From positions 1 through 64,000 of the forward strand of contig DAWV01000017.1 of the NCBI GenBank assembly GCA_002506085.1: a stretch of 64,000 nucleotides of DNA, given 5' to 3'. Of the stretch, positions 25,259 through 34,420 are shown piece after piece (the stretch's first letter is position 1; every line of letters begins with the position of its first letter). The DNA comes from Methanocorpusculaceae archaeon UBA425. GTDB taxonomy: Archaea > Halobacteriota > Methanomicrobia > Methanomicrobiales > Methanocorpusculaceae. The notes under the pieces are model-generated. The model saw nothing but the letters and a program-made list of their open reading frames with translations, did no database searches and was not told where the DNA came from. The position numbers and the translations under genes are program-made.

Positions 25259-25525
25259 TTATTTTTTGCTCATGAGCATTGAACGCATATTTTTGACCCA
25301 TCGGTAATGAAGAATAAGATGAATCGCAATGAGGATGACAAACAGCGTACTTGTATAGAAGTGAAGATCATACCAGAATTGGTAACTGATATCAAGGAAA
25401 TTCATCGACCCCCGACCCGATTCCAGAGGAAAATAGATCCAGAGAATATACCCGGTCACAATCGAGGCCAAAGCGGTGACGAACGCAGTGAGATCGATCC
25501 ATGCATTGATCTTTGCATATTTCAT
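25259..25525 (-). CDS. Small membrane protein, DUF4405/cytochrome-b561-like
   Basis: 88 residues from ATG 25525, chosen because GGAG lies 9 nt upstream; a longer TTG-started frame reaches 25630. Two membrane helices, near 8-28 and 50-72, carry histidines (DLHFYTS, IAIHLILHYRW) in the pattern of DUF4405 proteins, possible haem ligands. Function unknown. It sits between the cbiO relic and the intact second cbiO on the same strand. Confidence 0.5.
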   Translation of the reverse strand: MKYAKINAWIDLTAFVTALASIVTGYILWIYFPLESGRGSMNFLDISYQFWYDLHFYTSTLFVILIAIHLILHYRWVKNMRSMLMSKK

Positions 25526-25656
25526 TAAATCATGCTCCACGTTACCAAGGAGATATTTTTCCAGATGACACTCTCTTTCATGAATTAATGATGGATTTTT
25601 TGCCTCAAATATATTTGTATAACGGCACAATCCATAGTGAAAACATGAAAGCCAGG

Positions 25657-26799
25657 TCAGACTCGCCTGACCTTCACGTCAGTCCTGCTCTCCTTTGCAA
25701 ACATATCCACCCGTGACTCAACCCGTTCAAGCATGCCCCCGCTGGTGAGAATGAGCGAGTCCTCGCCGTTCATCGCCGAAAGAAGACACTTATCCACCAC
25801 ACCATGGGTATACTCAAGCATAATACCTGACTGGATACAGAATTTCCGTGACTTCGTTTCCATTGCACCGGTATGCCATGCCGGATGTTCTGCGAGAAGA
25901 CTCCTGCACGATTCTGCTGTCATACCATCCGTATCTGCAAGATATATTTTTCCGATTACAGCCGGGCCCGGACCCTCGATGAGTCTTGTCATCTCAGGAA
26001 TTCCTTTCGGCGGGATGCCTGATTCGAGAATATGTCTTCTGACAAGTTCCTGATACAAATCAAGAAGTACCGGAGGTGTAATCCTCGCCTGCTTCATCAG
26101 CTCATTGTCTGCGAAAACCTCTGCCGGAGCTCCCTCGTGAAGGATGACTCCTTCCGAGAGAAGGATAACCTCGTCTGCCCATCGGTAGGCGAGCTCGACA
26201 TCATGCGTCGAGAGAAGAATCGTCGTGCCTTTTTCATGGAGTTCATCAAGAAGATCCATGATTTCAGCCGCAGTCGCCGGATCTAGGGAGGCTGTCGGTT
26301 CATCCGCGACTAAAATCTCCGGATGCATGGCAAGAATTCCGGCAATTGCCACACGCTTTTTCTCTCCGCCCGAAAGATGATGGGGCGGGCGTTTTTCATA
26401 TCCGTTCAGCCCGACCGCAAATAATGCATCGCGAACCCTCTCCCGAATCTCATCATCCGGGAGGTGAAGATTTGCCGGTCCGAATGCCACATCGGCAAAT
26501 ACGCTCGGTGCGAATATCTGTGAGTCAGAGTTCTGGAACACCATCCCCACCTTGCTTCTCACGCTCCGAAGCCCGGCTCTGTCGTACGTTACCTCCTCGT
26601 TATTTACGAGAATTTTACCCTCGTCAGGAACGAGAGTCCCATTGCACATCTGAAGAAGCGTTGTCTTTCCGGCTCCATTATGTCCGACCACGGCAACTTT
26701 CCGACCACGCCCGACCATGAATGAGATTCCTTTCAGCGATGCAGGGCAGCCCGGATACGAGAACCGGATATTTTCAAAGGTAAGTACATTATCATTCAT
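25657..26799 (-). CDS. Second cobalt/nickel ECF ATPase CbiO with C-terminal extension
   Basis: 380 residues from ATG 26799, which overlaps the CbiQ-type stop by 4 nt; an upstream in-frame start at 26859 would run into that gene. Walker A GHNGAGKTT, signature LSGGEKKR, Walker B ILVADEPTASLDP. About 110 C-terminal residues repeat the domain seen in the first CbiO: GKIYLADTDGMT, TGAMETKSRKF, YTHGVVDKCLLSAMN, LILTSGGMLERV. It powers the paired CbiQ; which S-component it serves is unclear. Confidence 0.85.
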   Translation of the reverse strand: MNDNVLTFENIRFSYPGCPASLKGISFMVGRGRKVAVVGHNGAGKTTLLQMCNGTLVPDEGKILVNNEEVTYDRAGLRSVRSKVGMVFQNSDSQIFAPSVFADVAFGPANLHLPDDEIRERVRDALFAVGLNGYEKRPPHHLSGGEKKRVAIAGILAMHPEILVADEPTASLDPATAAEIMDLLDELHEKGTTILLSTHDVELAYRWADEVILLSEGVILHEGAPAEVFADNELMKQARITPPVLLDLYQELVRRHILESGIPPKGIPEMTRLIEGPGPAVIGKIYLADTDGMTAESCRSLLAEHPAWHTGAMETKSRKFCIQSGIMLEYTHGVVDKCLLSAMNGEDSLILTSGGMLERVESRVDMFAKESRTDVKVRRV

Positions 26800-27728
26800 A
26801 ACAAAGCCATCTCCCATACTAAAAGAGAGAGAATCACAAAAATAAACACAATCACGCATGATACAGAAAGCGGGGTGACCCTTCCGTGCTCATCGGGCAG
26901 AACCATGCAGCCGTCATAACACCGCGAGTCCATTGAGACGACGATATCCTCCCCCCTCTCCCAGGTCCTGATGAAGAGCATGGACAAAAGCATTGAAAAT
27001 GCGTTGAGCCCTTCTTTCCATGTGCTGTATCCGCCGCGCATAATCTGTGCATTGTGGATACTTATCGCCTCGGCGATAAAGACAAAGATATACCGGTAGA
27101 TCAGCATCGTGAGGTCGATGAAAGCCTGGGGTATTCTGATTTTCTGCAGAACGGCGAAGAGCGAGGTCATCGGCGTCGTCAGAGCGAGGAAATAGAGAGA
27201 ACACATACCGGCAAAGGTTCTGGCAATAACCAGAACTGCCAGGCTGAGGGATTTTGTGGTAATCTGAACATGAATCGTGCCGATAGTGAAGATATCGACA
27301 AGAGTATCTCCCCCTCCGGAGACGAACAGAAGCACAAGTGCTCCGGTAACCGCAAATACGATTGGAATCGTGAGAAGAGCACCATAGAGACGCGGGCTCG
27401 TCTTCGCGATAAAGAGACTTGCACATATCATTACCACTGCTATGAACAGCGGAAGATAGGGAAGGGGCGACATCACGCTGATGACGATTGCGGAAAGACA
27501 GAACAGAAGTTTCAGCCATGCGGAAACTTTTCTGAGAGGGCTGTGGATTGCCGCATCGTCCAGGATATGTTCATCGAAAAACGCCGGAGGTTTGGCTGCA
27601 TGACGCTTGTTATTCTTCCGGGTTTTCACTTTATATATACAGATTCCCGCACCTGCCAATATACATGCCGCTAAAAGAACCGCCGCAATCTGCCCCCAGG
27701 GGCTTGGGAAACCATCCATAATCTGCAT
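26796..27728 (-). CDS. CbiQ-type ECF membrane protein with CbiM-like N-terminal segment
   Basis: 310 residues from ATG 27728. The first 30 or so, MQIMDGFPSPWGQ then one membrane helix, resemble the start of CbiM (MHIMEGFLPIEW) but with Gln in place of the metal-ligand His2. A short linker rich in Lys/Arg (KTRKNNKRHAAK) leads to a full CbiQ domain: GMCSLYFLALTTPM, RIPQAFIDLTMLIYRYIF, QIMRGGYSTWKEGLN. It forms a two-gene operon with the second CbiO, with no M or N gene. Earlier in-frame starts up to 27770 exist. Confidence 0.75.
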   Translation of the reverse strand: MQIMDGFPSPWGQIAAVLLAACILAGAGICIYKVKTRKNNKRHAAKPPAFFDEHILDDAAIHSPLRKVSAWLKLLFCLSAIVISVMSPLPYLPLFIAVVMICASLFIAKTSPRLYGALLTIPIVFAVTGALVLLFVSGGGDTLVDIFTIGTIHVQITTKSLSLAVLVIARTFAGMCSLYFLALTTPMTSLFAVLQKIRIPQAFIDLTMLIYRYIFVFIAEAISIHNAQIMRGGYSTWKEGLNAFSMLLSMLFIRTWERGEDIVVSMDSRCYDGCMVLPDEHGRVTPLSVSCVIVFIFVILSLLVWEMALL

Positions 27729-27817
27729 ATGAGAGAAGCACCAATACATCTGCGATAAGATATAAGTCAATATAATGCAACTCGAAATGATATAAGGTAG
27801 GTATGAGGTAAGCGACA

Positions 27818-29119
27818 GTGATTAGTATGAAAACAAGCATCCCACGTATAATAATCGCCGGAACGCACAGCGGGTGCGGAAAAACGACCACATCGTCTGG
27901 AATCATGGCAGCCCTTCGCGCAAGGGGGCTGGTGGTCCAGCCGTTTAAAGTCGGTCCGGATTTCATCGACCCGTCTCATCACTCAGTGGTCTGCGGGAGG
28001 GCGTCGAGAAATCTCGATCCGTTCATGATGGGTGAGGATTCAGTCCGCAGTTCGTTTATTTCCGCCTGTGAAGGAGCGGATATCGCGGTCATCGAGGGAG
28101 TTATGGGTTTGTATGACGGCGTAGACGGCGGGGATATGTCAAGTTCCGCCCATGTCGCAAGAATTCTTGACGCCCCGGTTGTTCTCGTTACCGATATCAA
28201 AGGAATGAGCCGGAGTGTTCTCGCTCTGATTAAAGGGTATAAGGAGTTCGACCCGCGAATCAGATTCGCCGGCGTCATTATGACGAAGGGGGGCGGCGAA
28301 AAGCATAAGGCGATGACGACCGGGGAACTCACCGTCCCGCTTCTCGGCTGGATTCCCAGATGCGACATGCTCGCCGTCGAAAGCCGGCATCTCGGTCTGA
28401 TGATGGGCAGCGAGGATTCCCGCATGAAGGATGCGGGGGCGTTTATTGAAGAGCACTGTTCGCTTGATGAACTCCTTTCCGCCGCTGCAAATACAAGTGA
28501 GATTTCCGCTGAGTCCGGCTCTGCTCAAAACGAATGCCGGGCGAGAATCGGTGTCGCTATGGACGAGGCTTTCTGTTTCTATTATCGGGACAACTTTGAT
28601 TATCTCAGAAACAAAGGAGCTGAACTGGTGTTTTTTTCTCCAATACATGACCATCTCCCGGAAGCGGATGCATATTATTTCGGCGGGGGCTATCCTGAGC
28701 TGTACGGAGAATCCCTGGCGGACTCGTTCTGCAAAACCGAGATTAAACGTGCAGCCGATTCGGGCAGACCGGTTTTCGGCGAGTGCGGCGGTCTGATGTG
28801 GCTGAATCGTTCGATTACCACACAGGATGGGAACAAATATAAGATGACCGGGCTGCTGGATGCAGACTGTATAATGGAGAAGCGGTTTGTTGCTTTGAAT
28901 TATGTTGTCGGAAAAGTGACGGAGGCGTCAATCATCCCCGCCGGGACGAATTTCCGTGGTCACGAGTTCCATTACTCAAGAACCGTGCCCGACGCGGATG
29001 TCAGATTTTCTTTCACACTTGAGCGGGGCGATGGAATCTGTGACGGAAAAGACGGAATTACGGCAGGTTCTGTTCTTGGCGGGTATACACACATATACTT
29101 CGGTGCAACCCACAGGTAA
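27818..29119 (+). CDS. cbiA: Cobyrinate / Ni-sirohydrochlorin a,c-diamide synthase (CbiA/CfbB)
   Basis: 433 residues. P-loop AGTHSGCGKTTTS near residue 13, then FKVGPDFIDPSHHS, and a C-terminal class I glutaminase with GECGGLMWL as the nucleophile region and a late FRGHEFHYS histidine. It amidates the a and c side chains of cobyrinate in B12, or of Ni-sirohydrochlorin in F430; the families are too close to separate here. GTG 27818 has GAGGT at 8-nt spacing and is preferred over ATG 27827. It is divergent from the CbiQO pair. Confidence 0.85.
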   Translation: MISMKTSIPRIIIAGTHSGCGKTTTSSGIMAALRARGLVVQPFKVGPDFIDPSHHSVVCGRASRNLDPFMMGEDSVRSSFISACEGADIAVIEGVMGLYDGVDGGDMSSSAHVARILDAPVVLVTDIKGMSRSVLALIKGYKEFDPRIRFAGVIMTKGGGEKHKAMTTGELTVPLLGWIPRCDMLAVESRHLGLMMGSEDSRMKDAGAFIEEHCSLDELLSAAANTSEISAESGSAQNECRARIGVAMDEAFCFYYRDNFDYLRNKGAELVFFSPIHDHLPEADAYYFGGGYPELYGESLADSFCKTEIKRAADSGRPVFGECGGLMWLNRSITTQDGNKYKMTGLLDADCIMEKRFVALNYVVGKVTEASIIPAGTNFRGHEFHYSRTVPDADVRFSFTLERGDGICDGKDGITAGSVLGGYTHIYFGATHR

Positions 29120-29158
29120 AATAGTTCCAGAACAAAAAGTATAATATCCGGTGTAATA

Positions 29159-30556
29159 GTGAATCCCGAAGAAGAACGAATTTCTATCAAAAAAACCCTG
29201 TTGATTGGGGTGAGTATCGGCATAATATCGGGATTTGGAACACTGCTGTTTTTTATGGGTCTCGAATACGGGACACATCTTATGATGGATGTTCTCTTTG
29301 GTGCGACTTACCCTCTCGAAGGTCAGTCTGCCGTCGAGATTGCCGGATGGACGCCGCCCGCGGTTGTCTGGCTCATTCTTCCGATTATCTGCGGCGGGGC
29401 TCTGCTCTCGGGTCTGATTGTGTATAAATTTGCCCCCGAGGCAGAAGGTCACGGCACGGATGCCGCACTGAAGGCATATCATGGTGACGGGAAAATCCGC
29501 TGGCGGGTTCCGATTGTGAAGGCTGTTGCTTCGATCATCACAATTTCCACCGGAGGAAGTGCCGGACGTGAAGGTCCGACAGCCCAGATTGCCGCAGGGT
29601 TCGGGTCCTTTATCTCTGATGTGTTTCACCTGTCGCCGCGTGAGAGGAAAATCGCGATCGCTACCGGTATCGGAGCCGGTATCGGAACGATTTTCAAAGC
29701 CCCGCTTGGCGGAGCCGTGCTTGCATCGGAGATTCTCTATCTTCGCGATGTTGAGGCGGATGTGCTTATTCCGTCGTTTCTTGCCTCGATTATCAGCTAT
29801 TCTATTTTCGGATTCTTTGTGGGATATGATGCGATATTTGGTGCGGCGACTTTGACCTGGTCTATTAATCAGATTCCGTTTTTCCTGATTCTCGGCGCAG
29901 TCAGTGCCGGAGTCGGCATCATGTACATCAAAACATTTTACGGCACCAAAGATGTGTTTGATGCGGTTTCCAAAAAATATTCAATCCCGAAATATCTGAA
30001 ACCCGCGTGCGGGGCATTTCTCATCGGCATTTTAGTTATAGCCCTTGCCTGGATTTCTCCTGAAACGATGATGGCGGCACTTGGAAGCCTTGGTTCAGGA
30101 TATGGGTTCGTACAACTCGCACTATATAATATGCTGCCCCTCAGCGTTCTGATTCTCCTTCCTTTTGTAAAAACCCTGACGACTGCCCTTACCATAGGTT
30201 CAGGCGGAAGCGGCGGTGTTTTTGCACCGGGTCTTGCAATTGGGGGATTTGCAGGCGGCGCTTTCGGGATGGGGCTTCATCTGCTTCTCCCGGAGATTGT
30301 TCCCATGACGAGCGTTCCGGTGTTTGTAATCGTAGGAATGATAGCTTTGTTTGGCGGTATTTCTCATGCGCCGATTGCAGTGATGATTATGGTTCTTGAG
30401 ATGACGGGGGACTTCGCCATTCTGATTCCGGCGATGGCGGCGATTGTGTTTTCCTGTCTTCTGATGGGGAAGAATACTATCTTCAGGGAGCAGAGGGAGA
30501 GACGCGGGGATACGGAGGCGGCAGGTGCGGCAGATAAAGGCGAAAAAATAAGCTGA
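29159..30556 (+). CDS. ClC-family chloride channel/antiporter
   Basis: 465-residue membrane protein with around ten or more hydrophobic segments. The ClC filter motifs are present: GGSAGREGPTAQIAAG near residues 125-140, whose Glu is the gating residue, and GSGGSGGVFAPGLAIG near 347-362. No C-terminal CBS domains. GTG 29159 has GGTG 7 nt upstream. It follows cbiA by 39 nt and may be co-transcribed, with no obvious functional link. Confidence 0.88.
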   Translation: MNPEEERISIKKTLLIGVSIGIISGFGTLLFFMGLEYGTHLMMDVLFGATYPLEGQSAVEIAGWTPPAVVWLILPIICGGALLSGLIVYKFAPEAEGHGTDAALKAYHGDGKIRWRVPIVKAVASIITISTGGSAGREGPTAQIAAGFGSFISDVFHLSPRERKIAIATGIGAGIGTIFKAPLGGAVLASEILYLRDVEADVLIPSFLASIISYSIFGFFVGYDAIFGAATLTWSINQIPFFLILGAVSAGVGIMYIKTFYGTKDVFDAVSKKYSIPKYLKPACGAFLIGILVIALAWISPETMMAALGSLGSGYGFVQLALYNMLPLSVLILLPFVKTLTTALTIGSGGSGGVFAPGLAIGGFAGGAFGMGLHLLLPEIVPMTSVPVFVIVGMIALFGGISHAPIAVMIMVLEMTGDFAILIPAMAAIVFSCLLMGKNTIFREQRERRGDTEAAGAADKGEKIS

Positions 30557-30687
30557 CGTATTTCCTGCTTTGGATACGTATTTTCCAGTTTCGCCTCTCA
30601 CAAATTATAACAGCCGCGGGAACAATTTCTTACTCAACGAATCATTGCTCGTTATCGGAACATACACGCAAACCCGCAGGTCCACCC

Positions 30688-31347
30688 ATGAAGATAATAG
30701 ATTTAACCCATGATCTCGAACCCGGCATGCCCTGCTTCAAAGCAGGCTGGCATGAACCCTTTTCATCGACCACTCTTGGCACAATTGAAACGGTCGGAAG
30801 AAACACAAAAAAACTCGTTATGGGCAGCCATACCGGAACCCATATCGATTCCCCCGCTCACTTCATTCCGGAGGGGAAAAACATCGCCGATATCCCTCTC
30901 CAAGCGCTCTGCGGAGATGTGACGTTACTTGATTTGAGGCATGTCGGTCAGAACACTGCAGTAACCCCTGCCGACCTTAGGGGAATACCATTACATCAGA
31001 GAGTAATCTGCATATTCGGATGGGACGCTCACTGGGATAAGGGCGACTTTTATCAGAATTATCCCTATTTCAGCGAAGAAGCTGCACAATTTCTCATAGA
31101 GTCCGGCGTAAAAATTCTCGCAATGGACACGCCCTCGCCTGACGACAGCAGAACGCCGCTTCATTCATCAAACGACTCGGCAATACACAAACTCTTCCTC
31201 AAAAATGATATAATCCTCATCGAATATCTCGCAAACACTGAGACGATAGATTTTACTAAGGAATATCAGCTGATAGCACTCCCCATGAAAATCAAATCCT
31301 GCGACGGTGCCCCTGCACGAGTAATCCTTATAGAAAAGGAGGAATAA
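30688..31347 (+). CDS. Cyclase-family metal-dependent hydrolase (kynurenine formamidase-like)
   Basis: 219 residues. The family signature GSHTGTHIDSPAHF near residues 47-60 provides metal ligands, and MDTPSPDDS near 147 completes the active site. Relatives hydrolyse formylkynurenine, isatin or polyketide esters; the substrate here is unknown. It is convergent with the aldolase-like gene 23 nt away, close to the TrmB/SDR group, so a shared small-molecule pathway is possible. Confidence 0.7.
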   Translation: MKIIDLTHDLEPGMPCFKAGWHEPFSSTTLGTIETVGRNTKKLVMGSHTGTHIDSPAHFIPEGKNIADIPLQALCGDVTLLDLRHVGQNTAVTPADLRGIPLHQRVICIFGWDAHWDKGDFYQNYPYFSEEAAQFLIESGVKILAMDTPSPDDSRTPLHSSNDSAIHKLFLKNDIILIEYLANTETIDFTKEYQLIALPMKIKSCDGAPARVILIEKEE

Positions 31348-31370
31348 TTAATCTGACAGATAGTATCCGC

Positions 31371-32405
31371 TTATGTCGCACAATTCGAACACAACATAGT
31401 GTCTGAACTTCGCGCCAGGGATATTTTCTTCATCCTCATCGCTATTCTGCACAGTTTTTTATAATCCATATTCGTCTGATCCTGCTTTGCATATTCTATT
31501 ATCAGCCGGTAGGGATTCACCTTGTATTCATCAGCGCACTTTCTGATATATTTCAGGAAACTGGTGTGGAATCCGGCATATCCGCAGACATAATCAAACG
31601 GATCGGTCAGCGCTTTATCTGTTATGGGGCGAAGGAGATCATATCCGGCGGAAAATAATTCAACGAGATCGATATCGCTCTCATACCCTTTTTTCTCCAG
31701 AATCGCCATCAGCATTTCGGTACTGGCATTGCCGGAACTTCTTCCAAGCCCCTGTAAGGAACAATCTATGAAGTCAAATCCAAGATGTGCACAATACGCA
31801 CTGTTTGAGACAGCGAGACCAAGATTGTTGTGACCGTGAAATCCAAGCTGTATCTCCGAGACTTCTCTTACTGCGTCATAATATTTTTTAATCTCATCCG
31901 GAAACATACTGCCGGCCGAGTCGACGACATACACGCAGTCAGCCCCGTATTTTTCCGATAGCAAAACATTTTCTGCAAATATTTCCGGTGTGAGAATATA
32001 GGATTTCATGTAATTCGTCATCACCGTCAATCCAAGGTTATCTGCTTCACGAATATACGGCTCGGTCAGCGGAACCCGGTCTGCGTTAATCCCGACACGG
32101 ACAAAGGAGGCACCGTAATCGGCTGCAGTCTCTAAATCCTCCAGCCTCGCAATGCCGGGAATGCAGAACATCCCGAATTTGGATTTCGTTAATGTCTCAC
32201 CGGCAGCCTGCAGGTACTCTTCGTCAGTATGTGCACAGACACCGTTTTCCGGCGAGCTGGCGTGCAGCCCCATGCCGTGTCCGATTTCAATCAGTTCTAT
32301 ACCCATCTCTTCCAGTTTTGAAGAGATTGTTCTCACGTCGGAACAGGAGAAGTTAAAATCAACAGCATAGCTCCCGTCCCTGATAGTAGTGTCCAATATT
32401 TTCAT
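31371..32405 (-). CDS. DRE-TIM metallolyase, 4-hydroxy-2-oxovalerate aldolase-like
   Basis: 344 residues of the HMGL/DRE-TIM superfamily. LDTTIRDGSY at the N-terminus holds the catalytic Arg-Asp pair, and LGFHGHNNLGLA near residue 191 supplies the metal-binding histidines. Closest by eye to MhpE-type aldolases. No partner dehydrogenase (MhpF type) is visible. It is transcribed divergently from the TrmB-type regulator, and the two promoters share motifs. Confidence 0.7.
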   Translation of the reverse strand: MKILDTTIRDGSYAVDFNFSCSDVRTISSKLEEMGIELIEIGHGMGLHASSPENGVCAHTDEEYLQAAGETLTKSKFGMFCIPGIARLEDLETAADYGASFVRVGINADRVPLTEPYIREADNLGLTVMTNYMKSYILTPEIFAENVLLSEKYGADCVYVVDSAGSMFPDEIKKYYDAVREVSEIQLGFHGHNNLGLAVSNSAYCAHLGFDFIDCSLQGLGRSSGNASTEMLMAILEKKGYESDIDLVELFSAGYDLLRPITDKALTDPFDYVCGYAGFHTSFLKYIRKCADEYKVNPYRLIIEYAKQDQTNMDYKKLCRIAMRMKKISLARSSDTMLCSNCAT

Positions 32406-32525
32406 GCATCCCTTTCCTATGGGTTCCAGGCTTCCTTACCTGCGAATAACTGTTACGGCAGTCACGCAGAACTTATTCGAGGACGAAACGACCTGGTTTG
32501 TAGTTTTTCAAAATTCCAGCCGGAA

Positions 32526-32620
32526 TTTGACGTATTTATATGTCGTCCTTACTTTGCGTCAGGATAAGTAGATAATTACCAGGAACGACATAAATAATTA
32601 GTGTTACGTCAAAACGTAAC
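32526..32620. promoter_or_regulatory. Divergent, mirrored promoters with GTTACGT operator
   Basis: On the plus strand, ACGACATAAATAA (about 32585-32597) acts as TATA for the regulator, followed by a perfect palindrome GTTACGT (32603-32609), 4 nt, ACGTAAC (32614-32620). On the minus strand, ACGACATATAAATACGTCAAA (about 32527-32547; split ACGACATATAAA, TACGTCAAA) serves the aldolase. Both promoters therefore share ACGACATA and TACGTCAAA immediately after the TATA box. This suggests one protein represses both. Confidence 0.6.
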
Positions 32621-32654
32621 AATGAATTATGGATGATCATGGAGTGACGTGCCA

Positions 32655-33449
32655 ATGCAGGAGATTGTAGAGAAGTTGAAGACAATCGGTATGACCGAGA
32701 ATGAGGCAAAAGTTTATGCGGTTTTATTTGAACTGAAGGTGGCGACGGCCAGGGAAATTCATGAAATTAGCAAGGTTCCGCGGAATAAAGTCTATGAAGC
32801 CCTGTCCCGTCTTGAGGAAAAAGGATTTGTGGGAACTGCCGCGGAGGAGGGGACGTCCAGATATTTCATCCATGACATTTCCAAGACGTTTACTCATCTG
32901 AAACAGGCGAGTCTGGAACGCCTGAATGATGTTGAACAGTATCTTCACTCAAAAATTACCTATCTGCACAACAGACCCATGTTGTCCCATTCCCTGCAAA
33001 GTAACTGGGCGATTGAAAGCCATATCAGGATGATTTTTGCACGGAGCAAAAATGAGATTATTCTGATCTGCCATAATCCGGCATATGTGAAAAAGAATAT
33101 TCAGAATCTTCAGAGTCTGTCAAAGAAGATCGACCTGTATCTGATTGTCCCGGATGATCTGAATCCGGGGTATTTTCCGATTCGCTGTTATACTGTTCAC
33201 CCGGATCTAAAAGAGTTCATGAATCCGCAAATCAGGGAGGGACCGGGGTCCAATCAGGTACTCGATCTTACCATTCATGCAGACAGAATGGATACACTCA
33301 TCATCGGAAAAACGGAGGGGCATGCTTTTGGCATCTTCTCGGCGGACAATCCGTCAGCCTCGATTCTGGCAAAGTATCTGCTTAAAAATATTAAGCCGCT
33401 CACGAAAGAGACCGGGGCGGAGATAAAGGATTCATCCGGGGTCGTCTGA
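32655..33449 (+). CDS. TrmB-family transcriptional regulator
   Basis: 264 residues from ATG 32655; GTG 32649 is an alternative. The N-terminal winged helix reads GMTENEAKVYAVLFEL, then KVPRNKVYEALSRLEEKGFV as the recognition region, followed by a short coiled-coil-like stretch and a phospholipase-D-like TrmB effector domain (FARSKNEIILICH). TrmB proteins bind sugars or related ligands. The palindrome at its own promoter and copies before the aldolase and SDR suggest it controls these genes and itself. Confidence 0.8.
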   Translation: MQEIVEKLKTIGMTENEAKVYAVLFELKVATAREIHEISKVPRNKVYEALSRLEEKGFVGTAAEEGTSRYFIHDISKTFTHLKQASLERLNDVEQYLHSKITYLHNRPMLSHSLQSNWAIESHIRMIFARSKNEIILICHNPAYVKKNIQNLQSLSKKIDLYLIVPDDLNPGYFPIRCYTVHPDLKEFMNPQIREGPGSNQVLDLTIHADRMDTLIIGKTEGHAFGIFSADNPSASILAKYLLKNIKPLTKETGAEIKDSSGVV

Positions 33450-33485
33450 CGGCATGCTGATTCGAAAAAAGAGGATTTGCTCTGA

Positions 33486-34232
33486 TTATGTTCTGGCAAG
33501 ACCATCTACATAGAGAATCTGACCGGAAATGTACCGTGCCTCATCGCTCGCAAGGAAAACGAATGCATCGGCAATGTCTTTCGGTTCGCCGAGACGCTTC
33601 AGAGGAATCTGGGATATCAGCGGATTTATCATTTCCTCAGGAACGGCTTTCATCATATCGGTGTTGGTAATCCCCGGACCGACTGCGTTTACCCGGATGC
33701 CCTTCGGTCCCAGTTCTCTTGCGAGAGAGAGCGTAAAGCCGTTGATCGCGGACTTGGATGTCGGATAAGCAATCCCTCCGGACTGACCGTATTTACCGGC
33801 GATGGAACTTGTATTCAGGATGACGCCCTTCTTTTGTGCAATCATGCTGTCAATTACGGCTCTGGAACAGTTGAACGCACCTTTTAAGTTGATATCAAGG
33901 ATGCTCTGAAAGAGTTCTTCCGTATATTCGACAAACGGCGTGTCCTCCGAAACACCTGCATTGTTGACCAGGATGTCTACTTTTCCATGCGTTTTGATGA
34001 CCTCATCAAAACTCTTCTTAACTGATGCAAATGAAGTCAGGTCAGGATAAATCCCGGATACTTTATACTCAGGATGGCTTGATTTCAAAATGGCGACTGC
34101 CTTATCCGCAGATTCCTTTTGTGAACCGCAGAGGATTACTGTTGCGCCCTCTTCCAGAAATCTCCGAACGGTGGAATTACCAATTCCTCTGCTTCCTCCG
34201 GTAACAATGGCGATTTTGTTTTGCAATCTCAT
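33486..34232 (-). CDS. Short-chain dehydrogenase/reductase, FabG-like
   Basis: 248-residue classical SDR. Cofactor motif TGGSRGIGNS near residues 10-19, NNAG near 90, catalytic Ser in LNTSSIAG and Tyr-Lys in YPTSK near 156-160. It would use NAD(P)H on an unknown carbonyl. Archaea lack fatty-acid synthase, so FabG itself is unlikely; a role with the nearby aldolase is plausible. GGGAG lies 6 nt before ATG 34232. Confidence 0.8.
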   Translation of the reverse strand: MRLQNKIAIVTGGSRGIGNSTVRRFLEEGATVILCGSQKESADKAVAILKSSHPEYKVSGIYPDLTSFASVKKSFDEVIKTHGKVDILVNNAGVSEDTPFVEYTEELFQSILDINLKGAFNCSRAVIDSMIAQKKGVILNTSSIAGKYGQSGGIAYPTSKSAINGFTLSLARELGPKGIRVNAVGPGITNTDMMKAVPEEMINPLISQIPLKRLGEPKDIADAFVFLASDEARYISGQILYVDGLART

Positions 34233-34271
34233 ACAATACTCCCGCCCATGTCAGATTATACAAAACAACAT

Positions 34272-34311
34272 GGTTACGTTATCATTGCTTTGAGGTAAAA
34301 TAAAGATTACC
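34272..34311 (-). promoter_or_regulatory. SDR promoter with ACGTAAC operator half-site
   Basis: On the minus strand a TATA-like CTTTATTTTACC (about 34298-34309) is followed about 20 nt later by ATAACGTAACC (about 34271-34281). The ACGTAAC matches one arm of the palindrome at the TrmB promoter and lies in the same position relative to the TATA box. Confidence 0.4.
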
Positions 34312-34420
34312 CGCGGATATTTTTAGTTTAGAGTCGGTCCAATCGGGATGTCAATCCGCGGGAGCGAGTGGTTATTGATTGACGAATCAGTTTTGGTTCT
34401 GCTTTTGTTTCGTGTAAGTT

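Noticed and set aside
26914..27519. Long minus-strand frame (201 codons) and a plus-strand frame of 206 codons over the second cbiQ
   Set aside because: Both are out-of-frame shadows of the CbiQ coding sequence with basic, low-quality composition.
27801..27830. GTATGA repeated at 27801 and 27825, like a NikR site
   Set aside because: The two copies are direct, not inverted as NikR requires, and the second is inside the start of cbiA.
28976..29629. 217-codon minus-strand frame over cbiA and the ClC gene
   Set aside because: It spans the ends of two strongly supported plus-strand genes and has a basic, Arg/Asn-rich composition typical of shadows.
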